A stretch of DNA of 64,000 nt. Origin: Pyramidobacter porci. GTDB lineage: Bacteria > Synergistota > Synergistia > Synergistales > Dethiosulfovibrionaceae. The notes beneath the pieces are model-generated. The model searched no databases. It was not told where the DNA came from and worked only from the letters and a program-made list of their open reading frames with translations. Where the stretch lies: the NCBI RefSeq assembly GCF_009695745.1, contig NZ_VUNH01000003.1, positions 124,001 through 188,000 of the forward strand. Reading direction: 5' to 3'. Both the position numbers and the translations under genes were made by a program. This document shows positions 48,587-58,553 of the stretch, piece after piece. Position 1 is the stretch's first letter. Each line of letters opens with the position of its first letter.

Positions 48587-49548
48587 CGATGACGATGATG
48601 CAGCCTCTGCTGATCTTTTGCGTGATTTTTTTCTGCGAAATCGCCGCTCAACGTTCGTGGATCGTTTGGATGCGACAGCGTCATGTGTCTCAGGTGCAAA
48701 AAGCCTATGGAACGCACATTGACGAAGAGGTCAAGGCGAACGTGCCGTCCATGGGCGGCGTGGTCTTTCTGCTGATCGGCTCGGGGCTTCTGATCAGTCA
48801 AATGATCCAGGGCCATCGTTCCGGTGTGGTTTTCTGGTCCTATCCGATCCTTGCGGCGATGGTTGGCCTGGCCGACGACATGCTGAAATTCAAGAACAAA
48901 TCCAGCGAGGGACTGCGCAGCATGCAGAAATTTATCCTGCAGGCGGCAACTACGCTTCTGTGGTTCCTTTTGCTGGGACTGGACGGCACGATTCCCTCCC
49001 TCTGGGGCGGCTGCTCGATTGGCCACTGGATTTGGCCCGTCGCGTTGTTTTTTGCCGTCGGAATACAGAATTCGGTGAACGTGACTGACGGTCTTGACGG
49101 CCTCGCTGCCGGGGCAAGCGCGATCACTTTCGCGGCGCTCTATCTTCTGTCGCCTGATTCCGGTTATTACGGAACCGCCGCCGGCGCCGCCATCTCGCTG
49201 GGCTTCCTGTGGCACAACTGTCACCCTGCCCAAGTCTTTATGGGCGACGTAGGGGCACATTTCCTGGCCGGACTGATGGCGTCCTGCGCTTTTATGGGGA
49301 CCGGCGTACTGGTTCTTGTTCCCGTCGGCATGGGATTCGGTTTGGAAATGCTCTCGGTCGTGATTCAGCTGATTGCCATTCACGGGTGGGGCAAGCGGGT
49401 GTTCAGGATGAGCCCGATCCATCATCATTTTCAGCTTCTCGGCTGGCCCGAAGATCGTATTGTCGTCCGCTTTTGGATGATTCACGCGCTCTGTCCCCTG
49501 TTCTGCGCAGCCTTTGCGTATTGTCTGCTGCATTTCCTGCTTGTCTGA
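48583..49548 (+). CDS. mraY: Phospho-N-acetylmuramoyl-pentapeptide transferase MraY
   Basis: A 321-residue polytopic membrane enzyme starting in an ATGA overlap with murF. Ten or so helices and the family boxes PSMGGVVFLL, NVTDGLDGLAAG, MGDVGAHFLAG and SPIHHHFQLLGWPE are present; the aspartates and histidines in these boxes bind Mg2+ and UDP-MurNAc-pentapeptide. It makes lipid I on undecaprenyl phosphate at the inner membrane. The sequence is somewhat shorter than E. coli MraY (360). Confidence 0.95.
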   Translation: MTMTMMQPLLIFCVIFFCEIAAQRSWIVWMRQRHVSQVQKAYGTHIDEEVKANVPSMGGVVFLLIGSGLLISQMIQGHRSGVVFWSYPILAAMVGLADDMLKFKNKSSEGLRSMQKFILQAATTLLWFLLLGLDGTIPSLWGGCSIGHWIWPVALFFAVGIQNSVNVTDGLDGLAAGASAITFAALYLLSPDSGYYGTAAGAAISLGFLWHNCHPAQVFMGDVGAHFLAGLMASCAFMGTGVLVLVPVGMGFGLEMLSVVIQLIAIHGWGKRVFRMSPIHHHFQLLGWPEDRIVVRFWMIHALCPLFCAAFAYCLLHFLLV

Positions 49549-49608
49549 CCGGACGGGATTGCCGTCGTCTGAGTCTGCCTGCGGCGCACGGTGAAGGAAG
49601 GGGTTTGG

Positions 49609-50919
49609 ATGGTTCATAAGATTACTGTTGTCGGCGCCGGCGTCAGCGGACAGGCGTTGGCGCTTTGGGCGGCCCAATGCGGCGCCAGCGTTTTCGTGAC
49701 TGACTGCCGGGCGGAACTTCCTCGTCAGACGCAGGAGCTCTTCAGCAAGGCGAGAATTCAATGGGAAGTCGGCGGCCATACCCCCAGATGTTGCCAGTGC
49801 GACCTGATGGTGGTAAGCTCGGGCGTCCCGGAAAAGTCCGAGGCGGTACGACTGGCCCGCGTTGCAAACGTTCCCGTGCAGGGAGAACTTGATCTCCTTG
49901 CGTCACATCTCAAAGGAAAAATAATCGCCGTGACGGGCACCAATGGCAAGACAACCTGTACGGCGCTGATTGCCCATCTGTTGCAAAGTTGCGGTCTGAA
50001 TGCCGTCTCTGTGGGGAACATCGGCGATCCCTTGGCGGCCCATGCGGATCGGAGTTACGACGCCATCGTGATGGAGCTGAGCAGTTTTCAGCTGCACTGG
50101 AACACGCAGCTCAGACCGGACGTTGCCGTCCTGACGAATCTGGCCCCCGATCATCTTGACTGGCATGGCAGTTATGAGAACTACAAAAGCGACAAGTGCA
50201 GGATCTTTCTGCCCCGTGAGGGGGAGTGCTACGCGGTGACGCATGACATCGACGCGTTCCGCGTCCCGGCGGGACGTACCGTTTGCGCGCTGGGACGCGG
50301 CAATTTGAGGATCGACATGGACGGCAGCGATGTGCTTCTGGTCGATCGCGAAAGACGCCGCCTGTTGTTCCATAAAAGCTCGTTGAAACTGCTCGGCGCC
50401 CATAATTTGGAAAATGCCGCCATGTCTTGTGCCGCCGTGGCGCTTGCGTTTCGCGACATCGATCCCTCCGCGGGGCTTGCCAGTTTTGAAGTCCTCCACC
50501 ATCGCTGTGAACCGGTGGGCGAACGGAATGGCGTCCTTTACATCGACGATTCCAAAGGAACCAACGTGGCCGCTGTGATCGCAGCTTTGCACAGCATCAG
50601 CGGCCGCAAACTCATCATCCTTGGCGGCCAGGGCAAGGGCGAACGCTATGATGAACTTGCCCGAGTCGTGTGCGAAGAGACGTTTGCCGCGATTGTGATC
50701 GGTTCCGAAGCCGAAAAAATTTTTGCGGCGCTGCTGGCTGCCGGTTACAGACATGCCGTGCGGGCGAACGATATGAGCGAAGCTGTGAAGAAAGCCTCGA
50801 AACTTGCCGGCCCCGGCGATAAAGTCCTTCTTTCTCCCGCCTGCACAAGCTGGGACATGTATCATAGTTATGAAGAACGGGGAGATCATTTTGCCCAACT
50901 CGTCAGAACGCTATTCTAA
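49609..50919 (+). CDS. murD: UDP-MurNAc-L-alanine:D-glutamate ligase MurD
   Basis: A 436-residue Mur ligase, ATG 49609 after GGAAGGGG. The N-terminal Rossmann-like domain (VVGAGVSGQALALWA) binds UDP-MurNAc-Ala; the P-loop is TGTNGKTTC (about 109-117), followed by ELSSFQLHW, TNLAPDHLDWHGS and the C-terminal IDDSKGTN and LLSPACTSWDM boxes diagnostic of MurD. It adds D-glutamate. It overlaps ftsW by 29 bases. Confidence 0.96.
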   Translation: MVHKITVVGAGVSGQALALWAAQCGASVFVTDCRAELPRQTQELFSKARIQWEVGGHTPRCCQCDLMVVSSGVPEKSEAVRLARVANVPVQGELDLLASHLKGKIIAVTGTNGKTTCTALIAHLLQSCGLNAVSVGNIGDPLAAHADRSYDAIVMELSSFQLHWNTQLRPDVAVLTNLAPDHLDWHGSYENYKSDKCRIFLPREGECYAVTHDIDAFRVPAGRTVCALGRGNLRIDMDGSDVLLVDRERRRLLFHKSSLKLLGAHNLENAAMSCAAVALAFRDIDPSAGLASFEVLHHRCEPVGERNGVLYIDDSKGTNVAAVIAALHSISGRKLIILGGQGKGERYDELARVVCEETFAAIVIGSEAEKIFAALLAAGYRHAVRANDMSEAVKKASKLAGPGDKVLLSPACTSWDMYHSYEERGDHFAQLVRTLF

Positions 50920-52000
50920 CCAGATAAGAGGGGCGCGGTTTTATAATCGCGACGCCGGCAGCGGGAGCGTTTTTGGACTGTGGATTGTGCCCTTGATCCT
51001 TTCCACGTTGGGCGTTGTTGTGGTCTCGTCGATGACGGGCTGGGATCTTTCTTCGCCGGGATTGAAGCAGGCGCTGTGGCTCATGGTAGCTTTGACGGGG
51101 TTTATCGTGGTGACGCAGGTGCCGCTGAGTTTCTGGTCGAAACACAGCGTTTTTTTGCTGGCCGTGGCCTTTGGGCTGCTGGCGATGACGGTTTTTTCTC
51201 CGTTGAAAGTCGTCGTCAAAGGGGCTTCCCGATGGATTCGCCTTGGTCCAGTCAACTTTCAGCCGTTGGAAGTCGTGAGCTTTGTGATGATGATTCATCT
51301 TGGCAAAGTCTATATGCGGGTGAACAGCATGTGGAAAGCGCTGATCCTTAGCGGCATCCTGTTTGCTCCTTTTGCCCTGATCATCATGAAACAACCTGAC
51401 TTTGGCGGCTTGCTGCTGCTCGTGGGCATCGTCGGCGCTCTTTTCATCGAACGGTACGGCATCTTGTTGCCGCTGATTACGGGAATTGCCGTATCTCCGG
51501 TGCTATGGTACATGGCGAATTATGGATATCGCGCCGAACGGATCGAAACATGGCTCGACCCTTGGACCGATCCGCTGGGTTCCGGCTATCAGGTCATTCA
51601 GGGACTGATCGCTTTTGCCAACGGGCGAATATGGGGCATCGGTCTTGGGCGGGGCCAGCAGTTCTTGCCGGAAGTACATAACGACTTTATTTTCCCTGCT
51701 CTTGGAGAACAGTTGGGGCTTGTCGGCACGATGAGCGTTTTTCTTCTGTTTGTGTTTTGGACGCTGCGCGTCTATGCCGCATACAGAAAAGCGACGCCGG
51801 AACGGCGTATTCTCATCTGGGGATGCTGCGTCGCGGTACTGCTGCCATTTTTCATCAATCTGGGCGGCGTCATGAAACTGATCCCTCTGACAGGCATGCC
51901 TCTGCCGTTTATCAGCTACGGAGGCACCTCGCTGGTATTCATGTGGGCAAGGATCGGTCTGCTGATCAGACTGATCAAAGAACCGATAGAAGGCGCGTAG
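50891..52000 (+). CDS. ftsW: Septal SEDS glycosyltransferase FtsW
   Basis: About 369 residues with 9-10 membrane helices. TTG 50891 is preferred because GGGGAG lies 6 bases upstream; ATG 50870 has no ribosome site. SEDS landmarks include GASRWIRLGPVNFQPLE, MKQPDFGGLLLL, WLDPWTDPLGSGYQ, GLGRGQQFLPEVHNDFIF and PLPFISYGGTSL. FtsW polymerises lipid II at the septum together with FtsI, whose gene is upstream. The start overlaps murD. Confidence 0.94.
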   Translation: MPNSSERYSNQIRGARFYNRDAGSGSVFGLWIVPLILSTLGVVVVSSMTGWDLSSPGLKQALWLMVALTGFIVVTQVPLSFWSKHSVFLLAVAFGLLAMTVFSPLKVVVKGASRWIRLGPVNFQPLEVVSFVMMIHLGKVYMRVNSMWKALILSGILFAPFALIIMKQPDFGGLLLLVGIVGALFIERYGILLPLITGIAVSPVLWYMANYGYRAERIETWLDPWTDPLGSGYQVIQGLIAFANGRIWGIGLGRGQQFLPEVHNDFIFPALGEQLGLVGTMSVFLLFVFWTLRVYAAYRKATPERRILIWGCCVAVLLPFFINLGGVMKLIPLTGMPLPFISYGGTSLVFMWARIGLLIRLIKEPIEGA

Positions 52001-52014
52001 AGGAGGACGGTGAC

Positions 52015-53052
52015 GTGACGTACAGAATCCTGCTGGCTGCCGGGGGGACCGGCGGTCATATCATCCCGTCCGTTGCTTTCGGCTTGTGGCTGCAGAAGCG
52101 GGGCGAATCTGTCATTTGGCTCTCGGGCAGCCGCCCGCTGGAAGATGAAATTTATAAGGCTCATGGCGTAGTTCCTCGAAGATTGTCTCTGGAAGGTTCT
52201 CCTTTGGGAGTGTCCGGCCTGCGTTCGCTGAAGCGCTGGAAACACCTTTTCAGTTCTTTTTTCGAGGCGCGCGCGATTTTAAAGAAAGAACGGATCGACC
52301 GTTGTGTGCTGTTTGGCGGTTATCTTTCGATGCCCGTCTTGCTGGCGGCGCGTTGCCTCCATGTTCCCGTGCTCATGCATGAACAGAATACCGTAGCGGG
52401 GAAGGTCACCCGTTTTGCGGCCAGATGCGGTATTCCTGTCGCTTGTGCCTGGGAAGAGTGCAAGGGACTGGGCACGGCAAAAAAAATTGTGACGGGGATG
52501 CCGTTGCGCGAGATCCACCTGATCGATAAAAAGGACGCCCAGAAACGGCTGCTGGGGACGCTTCTGGGCGATGACGAAAAATTGATTATTATTTTGGGCG
52601 GCTCTCTGGGGAGCGGCGGCATGAGAAAAGTGCTGCAAGATGCACAAAATATGATAAAATCAACGAGTTATAAAGTCTTGTGTATGGGAATCAAGGACGA
52701 AGACCGTCCTTTCCCCGAAGCGTTGACTCATGAAGCCTGCTGGGACATGGCGACGGTGTTTTCTGCAGCGGACATGATTATCTGCCGAGCTGGAGCTTCG
52801 ACACTGGCCGAACTTCGGGCTCTGGGAATCCCGGCGCTCGTCGTGCCGTGGTTAAAAGCCGCTCGACAGCATCAGTTGAGCAACGCCCAATATTTCTCCA
52901 AATTGACGGGAGCCCCCGTCTTCTTGGAGGGCTCTTCTCAAGAACAGTTTCGTGCGGCCTTGCAGTCTGTTGCAGAGCGGCGCATGAGCTGTGAGGATTC
53001 GAGCGCAGGCGCGGTAAAACTTTATGAAGCCTTGCGCAGCCTCACAGTTTGA
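52015..53052 (+). CDS. murG: UDP-GlcNAc:undecaprenyl-PP-MurNAc-pentapeptide GlcNAc transferase MurG
   Basis: A 345-residue GT28 enzyme, GTG 52015 with AGGAGG 8 bases upstream. The N-terminal glycine loop AAGGTGGHIIPSVA and the VLMHEQNTVAGKVTRF segment, then the second Rossmann domain with LGGSLGS and ICRAGASTLAELRALGIPALVVPW define MurG. It converts lipid I to lipid II on the inner face of the membrane. It is followed by murC after 14 bases. Confidence 0.95.
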   Translation: MTYRILLAAGGTGGHIIPSVAFGLWLQKRGESVIWLSGSRPLEDEIYKAHGVVPRRLSLEGSPLGVSGLRSLKRWKHLFSSFFEARAILKKERIDRCVLFGGYLSMPVLLAARCLHVPVLMHEQNTVAGKVTRFAARCGIPVACAWEECKGLGTAKKIVTGMPLREIHLIDKKDAQKRLLGTLLGDDEKLIIILGGSLGSGGMRKVLQDAQNMIKSTSYKVLCMGIKDEDRPFPEALTHEACWDMATVFSAADMIICRAGASTLAELRALGIPALVVPWLKAARQHQLSNAQYFSKLTGAPVFLEGSSQEQFRAALQSVAERRMSCEDSSAGAVKLYEALRSLTV

Positions 53053-53066
53053 AAGGGGAATCCCAC

Positions 53067-54497
53067 GTGAGTCGAAAAAAAATAGATCTGGGCAGTATCA
53101 AGAACATCCACCTTATGGGTGTTGGCGGAGCGGGGATGAGCGGGCTGGCACTGCTTTTCCACGAGTTGGGCTTCAATGTCAGCGGTTGCGATATGGGGCG
53201 CACGGCTTACGTCGAAAAGCTGGAGAAAGCCGGCGTAAAAATCCTTTACGGACACGACGTGCGCCATTTGGATGAGTGCGGAGTCGATTTGCTGGCGTAC
53301 AGCAGCGCTATCCCCGCGTCCAATCCCGAGCTGGCCGAGGCGCGCAGGAAAGAGATTCCTGTGATGCAGCGGGCCGAGCTGCTGAGTCTGCTCTTCGACT
53401 CCAAGAACGGCATCGGCGTGGCCGGAACACACGGCAAAACGACGACGACTTCGCTAATCAGCTATATTCTTGAGCAAGCCGACATGCAGCCCACCATTGC
53501 GGTCGGAGGAGAACTGTGCGACATCGGATGCAACGCCAAGCTCGGCATGGGTGAGTATATGGTCGCCGAGCTTGACGAAAGCGACGAGTCTTTTGAGTAT
53601 TTTCACCCTCTTTACTCCGTCGTGACCAACGTCGATTGGGATCACGTGAATCATTATCCCGATCTTCAGGCCGTCATCGATGCCTTTGGTCGTTTTCTTT
53701 GCAACACCAAGGAAGGCGGTAAACTCTTCCTATGTGGAGAGGATGCCGGAGTTAAAAAGGTGATCGAAGCGCTTCCGGACGATTTGAAGAATCGCGTGCA
53801 TCTTTTTGGGCGCGACCCTTCGTTCGATTTTTACGCCGCGGACATCCAGTATCACTGCGGCGGCGGTTTGAATTACAGTTTCTATGCGAAAGGCCGGAAG
53901 ATGGGAACCATTGAGCTGGTGATTTCCGGCGAACATAATGTTCTCGATTCTCTGGCGGCATGTGGCGTCGCTCATGAACTGGGAGTTTCCTTCGACATCG
54001 TTCAAAAGGCCATGAGAATGTTTCATGGGGCGAAGCGGCGTCTCCAGCTGCGCGCCATGTGTCCGGACAATATCTTGGTATACGACGATTATGGACACCA
54101 TCCCCGCGAGATCGAGGCGACGCTGAACGCGGTCCGGCTTATGTACCCTGACCGTCGAATCCTGTTGATATTTCAGCCTCATCGCTACACGCGGACCCAG
54201 GCTCTTTTCGATCGTTTCGCGGAAGTGCTGGCCAGCGTGCCTCAGGTCGTGCTGCTGCCGATCTATGCGGCGGACGAGCAACCGATTCCCGGCGTGTCGT
54301 CCGAACTGATCGGCGCCACAGTGGCCAAACGTGGCGGCAACTGCGTTCTCGCTCAGAATAAAGTTGAAGCAGCGGGAAGAGTCATGTCGCTGGTTCGTCC
54401 CGGCGACTTGATTCTGACTGAAGGGGCGGGCGATGTCTGTGTGATTGGAGATCTGGTCATTCAAGAGTTGAACAGGAGTTTTGCGTCAGCTCTTTGA
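53067..54497 (+). CDS. murC: UDP-MurNAc:L-alanine ligase MurC
   Basis: A 476-residue Mur ligase from GTG 53067 (AAGGGGA upstream). The N-terminal NAD-like loop MGVGGAGMSGLALL, P-loop GTHGKTTTTSL, the ELDESDESF and TNVDWDHVNHY segments, DDYGHHPREIEATL and the C-terminal FQPHRYTRTQAL and TEGAGDV boxes are canonical. It adds L-alanine to UDP-MurNAc, the first Mur ligase step. In many bacteria murB and/or ddl follow here; neither does. Confidence 0.96.
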   Translation: MSRKKIDLGSIKNIHLMGVGGAGMSGLALLFHELGFNVSGCDMGRTAYVEKLEKAGVKILYGHDVRHLDECGVDLLAYSSAIPASNPELAEARRKEIPVMQRAELLSLLFDSKNGIGVAGTHGKTTTTSLISYILEQADMQPTIAVGGELCDIGCNAKLGMGEYMVAELDESDESFEYFHPLYSVVTNVDWDHVNHYPDLQAVIDAFGRFLCNTKEGGKLFLCGEDAGVKKVIEALPDDLKNRVHLFGRDPSFDFYAADIQYHCGGGLNYSFYAKGRKMGTIELVISGEHNVLDSLAACGVAHELGVSFDIVQKAMRMFHGAKRRLQLRAMCPDNILVYDDYGHHPREIEATLNAVRLMYPDRRILLIFQPHRYTRTQALFDRFAEVLASVPQVVLLPIYAADEQPIPGVSSELIGATVAKRGGNCVLAQNKVEAAGRVMSLVRPGDLILTEGAGDVCVIGDLVIQELNRSFASAL

Positions 54498-54523
54498 CAT
54501 CTTAATTTTTGTGGGGGCGGGCA

Positions 54524-55285
54524 ATGCGGAAAAGATTGCGGTGGTGCATATACTCTTTTTTAACGGGATCTTTTCTGTGCCTGAACGATCGTTTTCAACC
54601 CTTTCGCCTGAAGTCGTTGCAGGTTGAGAATTTTTCGGCCGAATTCGAGATGAATCTGCGCGATTGGAGCGAGTCATTCCTGAATTTTCATCCGGCATGG
54701 CTTCTGGCGAAAAGCGAGCTCAAAAGCTATGAACGGCAGTACCCCTTTGCGATAGAAACGCAATGGAGCCCTTTTCGCGGCGCCCTGAAACTGACCGCGG
54801 TCCCTTTTGTCCCGGTCATGAAAATCGTCTGGCAGCATGCCGAGTATCTTATCGCGCAGGACGGTGCGGCATGGCGCCGCGATTTATGGGACAAGGTGCT
54901 GACCGCGGAAATTCCGCAGCTCCCTGAACTTCGGGTAGGAAATACGTTCCCCTTGCTCGAGGATCTAGGACTCAACGGAGTTACTCATTTGACGGTTCCG
55001 TATCAATGGCTTGATTCACTGCAGCAGACCCTGCTTTCCCAGAAGGACCTGAAAGTTTCCGACGTTGAACTGCTCCGCCGCGGCGGAGAGGATGTGATCG
55101 CCTGTGTTTTTGAAAACATAAGGACAAAAAGCCGGTCGTCTTTTATTGGAAAAGTGTCTCGTCTTGAAAAAAGTCTCATCGTCGTGAGAGAATTGACTGG
55201 CGCGAAACCAGGACAAAAAACGTCGATAGATGCGACGTACGAAGATAAAATAATTATTAAGAAAGATAGTGTCATCCCTGAATGA
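54524..55285 (+). CDS. ftsQ: FtsQ/DivIB-like division protein
   Basis: About 253 residues, ATG 54524 behind a G-rich site. A basic N-terminus and a short hydrophobic helix (about 7-22, WCIYSFLTGSFLCL) precede an extracytoplasmic part in which LKSLQVENFSAE could start the POTRA domain. Similarity to known FtsQ/DivIB is poor; the assignment rests on single-pass topology and location directly before ftsA. FtsQ links FtsL/FtsB to the early divisome. Confidence 0.68.
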   Translation: MRKRLRWCIYSFLTGSFLCLNDRFQPFRLKSLQVENFSAEFEMNLRDWSESFLNFHPAWLLAKSELKSYERQYPFAIETQWSPFRGALKLTAVPFVPVMKIVWQHAEYLIAQDGAAWRRDLWDKVLTAEIPQLPELRVGNTFPLLEDLGLNGVTHLTVPYQWLDSLQQTLLSQKDLKVSDVELLRRGGEDVIACVFENIRTKSRSSFIGKVSRLEKSLIVVRELTGAKPGQKTSIDATYEDKIIIKKDSVIPE

Positions 55286-55312
55286 CGTTTAAGGGTAAAG
55301 GAGAGAGAATTC

Positions 55313-56620
55313 ATGGGCAGAGATTCTGACATCCTGGTGGGACTTGATCTCGGTACGAAGAAAATAGCCGTGGCAGTTGCCGAACGAGCGCCGGAAAATC
55401 CCGATAAAGCTCAGATCATAGGCATAGGACAGGCGCCTTCTCGAGGTCTGCGCAAAGGCATGATCGTCAATCTCGATCAGGCGGTCAGTTCGGTCTCCGA
55501 CGCTATCGCCGATGCCGAGTCTATGCTCAGCGGTATAAAGATCAGCCGCGCTGTGGTCGCTTTCAGCGGTATCGACGTAAAATGCCACGTGCTGAAGGGG
55601 AAAATTTCCCTGGGGCGTTCACCGCGCCAGATCATGGCCGAAGACATCGAACGGGTCATCGAGACGGCGCTGAGCGAGCTTCAGCTGCCGCCGAGCAGTT
55701 GCTGCCTCCATTCAATTCCCATTAAATATGCTCTCGACGGAAACAGCGGGATCGACAACCCTTTGGAGATGACGGGCATCCGTCTGGAGGTCGAACTGAC
55801 GGCGCTCGTAATCCCTACTACTGTAGCGCAAAATGTGGTAAACTGTGTAGAAAAAGCGGGAGTCTCTGTCGTTGGCCTTGTTCTGAAACCTGTCGCCGAA
55901 GCTTTGGGAACGCTGAGCGCCGACGAGCGGGCGATGGGCGCCTCCCTTGTGGCGATTGGCGGCGGAACGACGAGCGTGTCGATCTTTTCCGAAGGACATA
56001 TGGTTCACGCCGCGGAAATTCCCGTTGGCGGCGATCATATTACCAACGACATTTCCTGCGTCATGAAAATTCCCTTTGCGATTGCGGAAGAGCTGAAAAA
56101 AGATATCGACGTGGATCCGAAGGCGGAAACGGATGGATCGCTGACGGTGGAACACCGCGGCCGGAAGCGTGAACTCGGCAAGGAGGAAGTGGGGGAGATC
56201 ATTGCGAGCCGTCTGGACGAGCTTTTTGCTGACAGCGTTGTTCCCAGCCTCAAGGCTATCCAAAAGGCGGGTCTTCCCACTGACGTGATTCTGACGGGCG
56301 GCGTCGTGATGACCAAAGGTATCGTTCCGTTTGCCGATTCTTATTTGGGAACATCCGTGCGAGTCGGCGTGCCCGTGCTTCGGGAGGAGATGCAGCGAGG
56401 ACGCAATGACTGCCGTTACAGTGCCGTATCGGGGATCGTCGTATATCTGATGGAAAGAAGAAAGAATCCCTTTGCATACGTGGAAGCGCCTATGTCGATT
56501 TTCAAAAACATTGCCCCCGGCAAATCTTCTAAGAGAATGAAAGGTGCGAGAAGACCTTCTCAGTCGCCCCTTAAATCCTTTGCCCGCAATGCGAAAGAAC
56601 TTTTCAGAGAATTATTCTAA
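55313..56620 (+). CDS. ftsA: Cell division protein FtsA
   Basis: A 435-residue actin-like ATPase, ATG 55313 after AAAGGAGAG. N-terminal VGLDLGTKKIAVAVAE phosphate-1 loop, the 1C subdomain (about 85-165), IGGGTTSVSIF phosphate-2 loop, EIPVGGDHITNDIS and ILTGGVVMTKGI complete the fold. The basic amphipathic C-terminus (SFARNAKELFRELF) is the membrane-targeting helix. FtsA tethers FtsZ to the membrane; ftsZ follows after 14 bases. Confidence 0.95.
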   Translation: MGRDSDILVGLDLGTKKIAVAVAERAPENPDKAQIIGIGQAPSRGLRKGMIVNLDQAVSSVSDAIADAESMLSGIKISRAVVAFSGIDVKCHVLKGKISLGRSPRQIMAEDIERVIETALSELQLPPSSCCLHSIPIKYALDGNSGIDNPLEMTGIRLEVELTALVIPTTVAQNVVNCVEKAGVSVVGLVLKPVAEALGTLSADERAMGASLVAIGGGTTSVSIFSEGHMVHAAEIPVGGDHITNDISCVMKIPFAIAEELKKDIDVDPKAETDGSLTVEHRGRKRELGKEEVGEIIASRLDELFADSVVPSLKAIQKAGLPTDVILTGGVVMTKGIVPFADSYLGTSVRVGVPVLREEMQRGRNDCRYSAVSGIVVYLMERRKNPFAYVEAPMSIFKNIAPGKSSKRMKGARRPSQSPLKSFARNAKELFRELF

Positions 56621-56634
56621 GGAGGACCGGTTCC

Positions 56635-57807
56635 ATGGACGACAGCGAGATCTTCTCGATCACCAACGATGCACCCCTTGAGGATGACGATATCAGCACC
56701 TTAGTTCCTCGAGAAGTTATCAAGGTTATAGGTGTCGGCGGCGCCGGCGGCAACGCACTGAATACGATCATTCGCAGCGGCATCGACGACGTGGATTTTA
56801 TTGCCGGCAACACCGACGTTGCGGCGCTGCGGCTTTCGGAGGCCTCGTCGAAACTGATCCTGGGGCGCAATCTGACCAAAGGGCGGGGCGCCGGTGCGAA
56901 TCCCAGCGTGGGACAAGACGCGGCTCAGGAGTCTGAGGAGGAAATCACGAACCTTCTCGAAGGGGCCGACATGGTCTTCATCACCGCCGGTATGGGCGGT
57001 GGCACTGGTACAGGCGCGGCTCCCGTGATCGCCGGCATCGCCAAGGAAAAGGTCGGCGCGCTGGTCGTCGCGATCGTAACGTATCCTTTCAGCTGGGAGG
57101 GACCGAAGCGCATTCGGCAGGCGACCGAGGGCATCAGCAGACTGCGCGAGAAAGTCGACGCTCTGGTCATCGTGCACAACGACCGCATCATTGAGCTCTC
57201 CGATAAATCGACGACGTGGCAGGAAGCCTTCAAGATGAGCGATGAAGTCCTTCGGCAGGCCGTCGCCGGCGTGACGGGCGTCATTCGCAAGATCATGCAG
57301 GTCAACGTGGATTTTGCGGACGTGTGCACGATCATGCGCGACGCGGGGACGGCGATCATGGGAGTCGGCGAAGCCAAGGGCGATGGCCGCGTGCTCGCGG
57401 CGGCCCGCGCGGCGATGAACGGGCCGCTGATGACGTCGCCGATGAACGGTGCTTCCTCCGTACTGTACTGTATCGAGTCCGGCGAAGACCTGAGCATTCT
57501 CGAGATGAACGAAGCGGCGAAGTTGATCTCCGCTTCCGCCCGCGAGGACGCGAACATCATCTGGGGACAGGGCATTGATCCCTCGATGGGCGATACCGTG
57601 CGCTTTACCTTGATCGCTACGGGATTCAAGGACATCCTTGCCGATAAGAACGACACCAAGGCGCAGGCCGGGGCAGATTCCGCCGGCTTGTTCGAGAAAC
57701 AGAACCTGACGCCCAGCGACGTGGTTTCGGAAGAGCCTCACAGTATTTTTGAAGGGCTTGGCTCTGGACTTGATATCCCGACGACTTATAGACGCCGCAA
57801 AAAGTAA
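56635..57807 (+). CDS. ftsZ: Cell division GTPase FtsZ
   Basis: A 390-residue tubulin homologue, ATG 56635 with [20 protein letters not shown], the G-box GGGTGTG (about 121-127), the ARAAMNGPL-type region and the T7 loop with [11 protein letters not shown] (co-catalytic aspartate) are present. The C-terminal tail [12 protein letters not shown] is the conserved peptide that binds FtsA. FtsZ forms the division ring. It ends the classic cluster; a hairpin follows. Confidence 0.98.
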   Translation: MDDSEIFSITNDAPLEDDDISTLVPREVIKVIGVGGAGGNALNTIIRSGIDDVDFIAGNTDVAALRLSEASSKLILGRNLTKGRGAGANPSVGQDAAQESEEEITNLLEGADMVFITAGMGGGTGTGAAPVIAGIAKEKVGALVVAIVTYPFSWEGPKRIRQATEGISRLREKVDALVIVHNDRIIELSDKSTTWQEAFKMSDEVLRQAVAGVTGVIRKIMQVNVDFADVCTIMRDAGTAIMGVGEAKGDGRVLAAARAAMNGPLMTSPMNGASSVLYCIESGEDLSILEMNEAAKLISASAREDANIIWGQGIDPSMGDTVRFTLIATGFKDILADKNDTKAQAGADSAGLFEKQNLTPSDVVSEEPHSIFEGLGSGLDIPTTYRRRKK

Positions 57808-57820
57808 CGAGGATTTTCGG

Positions 57821-57852
57821 ACGGGGACAAGTCTGCTTGTCTCCGTTGTTGT
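57821..57852 (+). terminator. Hairpin after ftsZ
   Basis: An 11-bp stem with one G-T pair (57821-57831 with 57836-57846) and a T-rich tail (TGTTGTTTAT). It may partially end the cell wall transcript. Confidence 0.6.
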
Positions 57853-57887
57853 TTATGTTACGATTCTATGAAACTGAGGTGATTTTT

Positions 57888-58553
57888 ATGGCGGCCAGAT
57901 CAACAAGCCGTTTTAAACAAAAACCGGCTGTCCCGTTTGGCGACTTTATGCTGCCGATTCTTGGCGTTGTCGCATTAGGCATTGTGGTGGTCGGAGTTCG
58001 CCTTCTTTGGGCTCCTAACCCTCCGAAGCCAACCGTTATCACACAGCCGCGCCCGATTGCCCAACACCAGAGCGCCAAGAGAGACGGCGTGGTGACGAAA
58101 AAAGAGAAAATTGACAATGTGATCATCGCTCAACCCGTACAGCGTAAAAGCGACGGCCGCTCCCAGACCGAAGACCGCCCGGCCACGACAAGCGGCGAGG
58201 GTGGTGACAATGCGTCGGCGAAAAGCCCGTCGCAACCACGTGCTGCTCGTGTCGATCCCAAGAAAGGCGAGGCTGCGCCAGGGGAAAATCGCGTCGTTGT
58301 CCGCGGCGGCAGCATCGACAAGAGCCTGTTCATTATCCAGTGCGGTTCTTACACCGACCGCGCGGCGGCGAATGCCGTCGTTTCGTCGCTTCAGAAGATG
58401 GGACACAGCGCCGTGGTGCGCCAGGCGGAGGTGCGCGGCAAGAATTATTATCGCGTGATCGTGGCCGGCGGCCGCGACCGTGCGGTGGCCGACGAGATCG
58501 CGAAGGACATCAAGGCGGCGGGGCATCCGGTTCTGGTACGACAGAATCAGTGA
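57888..58553 (+). CDS. SPOR-domain membrane protein
   Basis: About 221 residues; ATG 57888 with GAGGTG upstream is chosen over earlier in-frame ATGs. One transmembrane helix (about 18-39, MLPILGVVALGIVVVGVRLLWA), a long disordered Pro/Lys/Ser/Gln-rich linker, and a SPOR domain at about 143-221 (LFIIQCGSYTDRAAANAVVSSL ... YYRVIVAGG). SPOR domains bind denuded septal glycan, so this is probably a divisome-associated protein (FtsN-like in design). It is fused to the division cluster by position and overlaps rapZ by 4 bases. Confidence 0.88.
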   Translation: MAARSTSRFKQKPAVPFGDFMLPILGVVALGIVVVGVRLLWAPNPPKPTVITQPRPIAQHQSAKRDGVVTKKEKIDNVIIAQPVQRKSDGRSQTEDRPATTSGEGGDNASAKSPSQPRAARVDPKKGEAAPGENRVVVRGGSIDKSLFIIQCGSYTDRAAANAVVSSLQKMGHSAVVRQAEVRGKNYYRVIVAGGRDRAVADEIAKDIKAAGHPVLVRQNQ

